From CAVPGP01 sp963704025 (GTDB taxonomy: Bacteria; Actinomycetota; Thermoleophilia; Gaiellales; Gaiellaceae), in the NCBI GenBank assembly GCA_963704025.1, contig CAVPGP010000003.1, positions 496,001-560,000 of the forward strand: 64,000 nucleotides of DNA, given 5' to 3'. Positions 63,558-64,000 of the stretch are shown here, piece by piece. The notes under the pieces are model-generated. The model did not search any database. It was not told the DNA's origin and was given only the letters and a program-made list of their open reading frames with translations. The first letter of the stretch is position 1. The number at the start of each line of letters is the position of its first letter. The position numbers were made by a program, and so were the translations under genes.

Positions 63558-63563
63558 TATTCT
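63558..63563 (+). promoter_or_regulatory. Putative -10 element TATTCT (leaderless sigma-factor gene)
   Basis: TATTCT ends 6 nt before the GTG at 63570; CTCC is the only other notable sequence in between, and there is no Shine-Dalgarno. Confidence 0.55.
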
Positions 63564-63569
63564 CCTTTC

Positions 63570-64000
63570 GTGGCGGAGGACACCCAGAGCCTGTGGCAGG
63601 ATTTTCAGCGGACGCGCGACAAGGGCGTTCGCGATCGGCTGATCCTCACGTACGCGCCGCTCGTCAAGTACGTCGCCGGACGACTGGGGAGCGGGCTGCC
63701 GGCGCACGTCGACGAAGGGGATCTCGTCTCGTACGGCCTGCTCGGCCTGATCGGCGCCATCGAGCGGTTCGATCCCGACCGCGACATCAAGTTCGAGACG
63801 TACGCCATCTCTCGGATCAAAGGCTCGATCATCGACGAGCTGCGCTCGCTCGACTGGGTGCCCCGGTCGGTCCGTTCACGCGCCCGCGAGATCGAGCGCG
63901 CGATCGCCGAGCTCGAGGCGCGGCTCGGGCGCGCGCCGGCCGACGACGAGATCGCACAGAAGGTCGGGATCACGGAGGAGGAGCTCCACGAGAGCCTGAC
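63570..64000 (+). CDS. RNA polymerase sigma factor, FliA/WhiG family (cut by window edge)
   Basis: The first 143 residues are present and open at the window end. After MAEDTQSLWQDFQRTRDKGV comes region 2: LILTYAPLVKYVAGRLGSGL, HVDEGDLVSYGLLGLIGAIE, RFDPDRDIKFETYAISRIKG and SIIDELRSLDWVPRSVRSRA; this is the FliA/WhiG pattern (DEL-SLDWVPRSVR), followed by the start of region 3 (REIERAIAELEARLGRAPAD). In actinobacteria such factors drive sporulation (WhiG) or motility (FliA) genes. No flagellar genes are in view. GTG 63570 follows TATTCT by 6 nt, consistent with leaderless expression. Confidence 0.93.
   Translation, partial: MAEDTQSLWQDFQRTRDKGVRDRLILTYAPLVKYVAGRLGSGLPAHVDEGDLVSYGLLGLIGAIERFDPDRDIKFETYAISRIKGSIIDELRSLDWVPRSVRSRAREIERAIAELEARLGRAPADDEIAQKVGITEEELHESL

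Overview
The window comes from a very GC-rich chromosome with single-membrane, actinobacterial-style gene content: a WhiG/FliA-type sigma factor, a MerR/cobalamin regulator, TIGR03252-like HhH-GPD repair protein, short intergenic gaps, GTG/TTG starts and ATGA/GTGA/TTGA stop-start overlaps. Gene content and style suggest a deep-branching actinobacterium of the Thermoleophilia/Gaiellales kind; this is an inference from gene types, not from a marker phylogeny. There is no rRNA, CRISPR array or prophage. One tRNA (Trp, CCA) and two insertion sequences (IS1595-type at 7993-9030, IS982-type at 30311-31310) are present.

Layout. 1-3.3 kb: acyl-CoA dehydrogenase tail, methyltransferase, HhH-GPD glycosylase, GMC oxidoreductase. 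3.5-10.6 kb: giant helicase Lhr, IS1595 element, nitronate monooxygenase. 10.6-12.3 kb: a CarH-like B12 regulator divergent from an endonuclease VIII (Nei), with a perfect palindrome between them. 12.3-15.2 kb: an unrecognised three-gene operon ending in a ComEC-like metallo-beta-lactamase-fold hydrolase. 15.2-17.5 kb: a parA-ftsZ pair in which FtsZ carries a 130-residue N-terminal extension. 17.5-30.1 kb: flippase-like protein, gamma-glutamyltransferase, LON-domain protein, HisC, MFS, MeaB, threonine ammonia-lyase, acetyltransferases, MBL-rhodanese protein and an oligopeptide-type binding lipoprotein. 31.3-34.4 kb: a membrane/cupredoxin/YcnI-like operon. 34.5-45.2 kb: acyl-CoA dehydrogenase, PepA, SCP2, a cytoplasmic subtilase coupled to a GAF protein, two tiny repeat proteins, an MFS-cyclic-nucleotide-domain fusion, an ANT-like protein, a biotin carboxylase-BCCP subunit and an MFS protein. 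45.3-52.1 kb: argCJBDRGH as one overlapping operon with TGCAT-type operator motifs in front. 52.1-64 kb: SpoIID-like and other secreted proteins, enoyl-CoA hydratase, TolB/RTX protein, cupin, carboxyltransferase, secreted small peptides, K+ channel, hydrolases, tRNA-Trp and the start of a WhiG/FliA sigma factor.

Three whole-window patterns stand out. First, at least fourteen genes have a TANNNT hexamer ending only 6-8 nt before the start codon, as expected of leaderless transcripts. Second, at least six genes carry single-base frameshifts and three more run past their expected ends without a stop; many shifts sit in short homopolymers, so assembly error must be excluded before calling pseudogenes. 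Third, three separate 14-15-bp tandem repeats (in lhr, in argD and beside the IS982 element) share the core GACCRGC.
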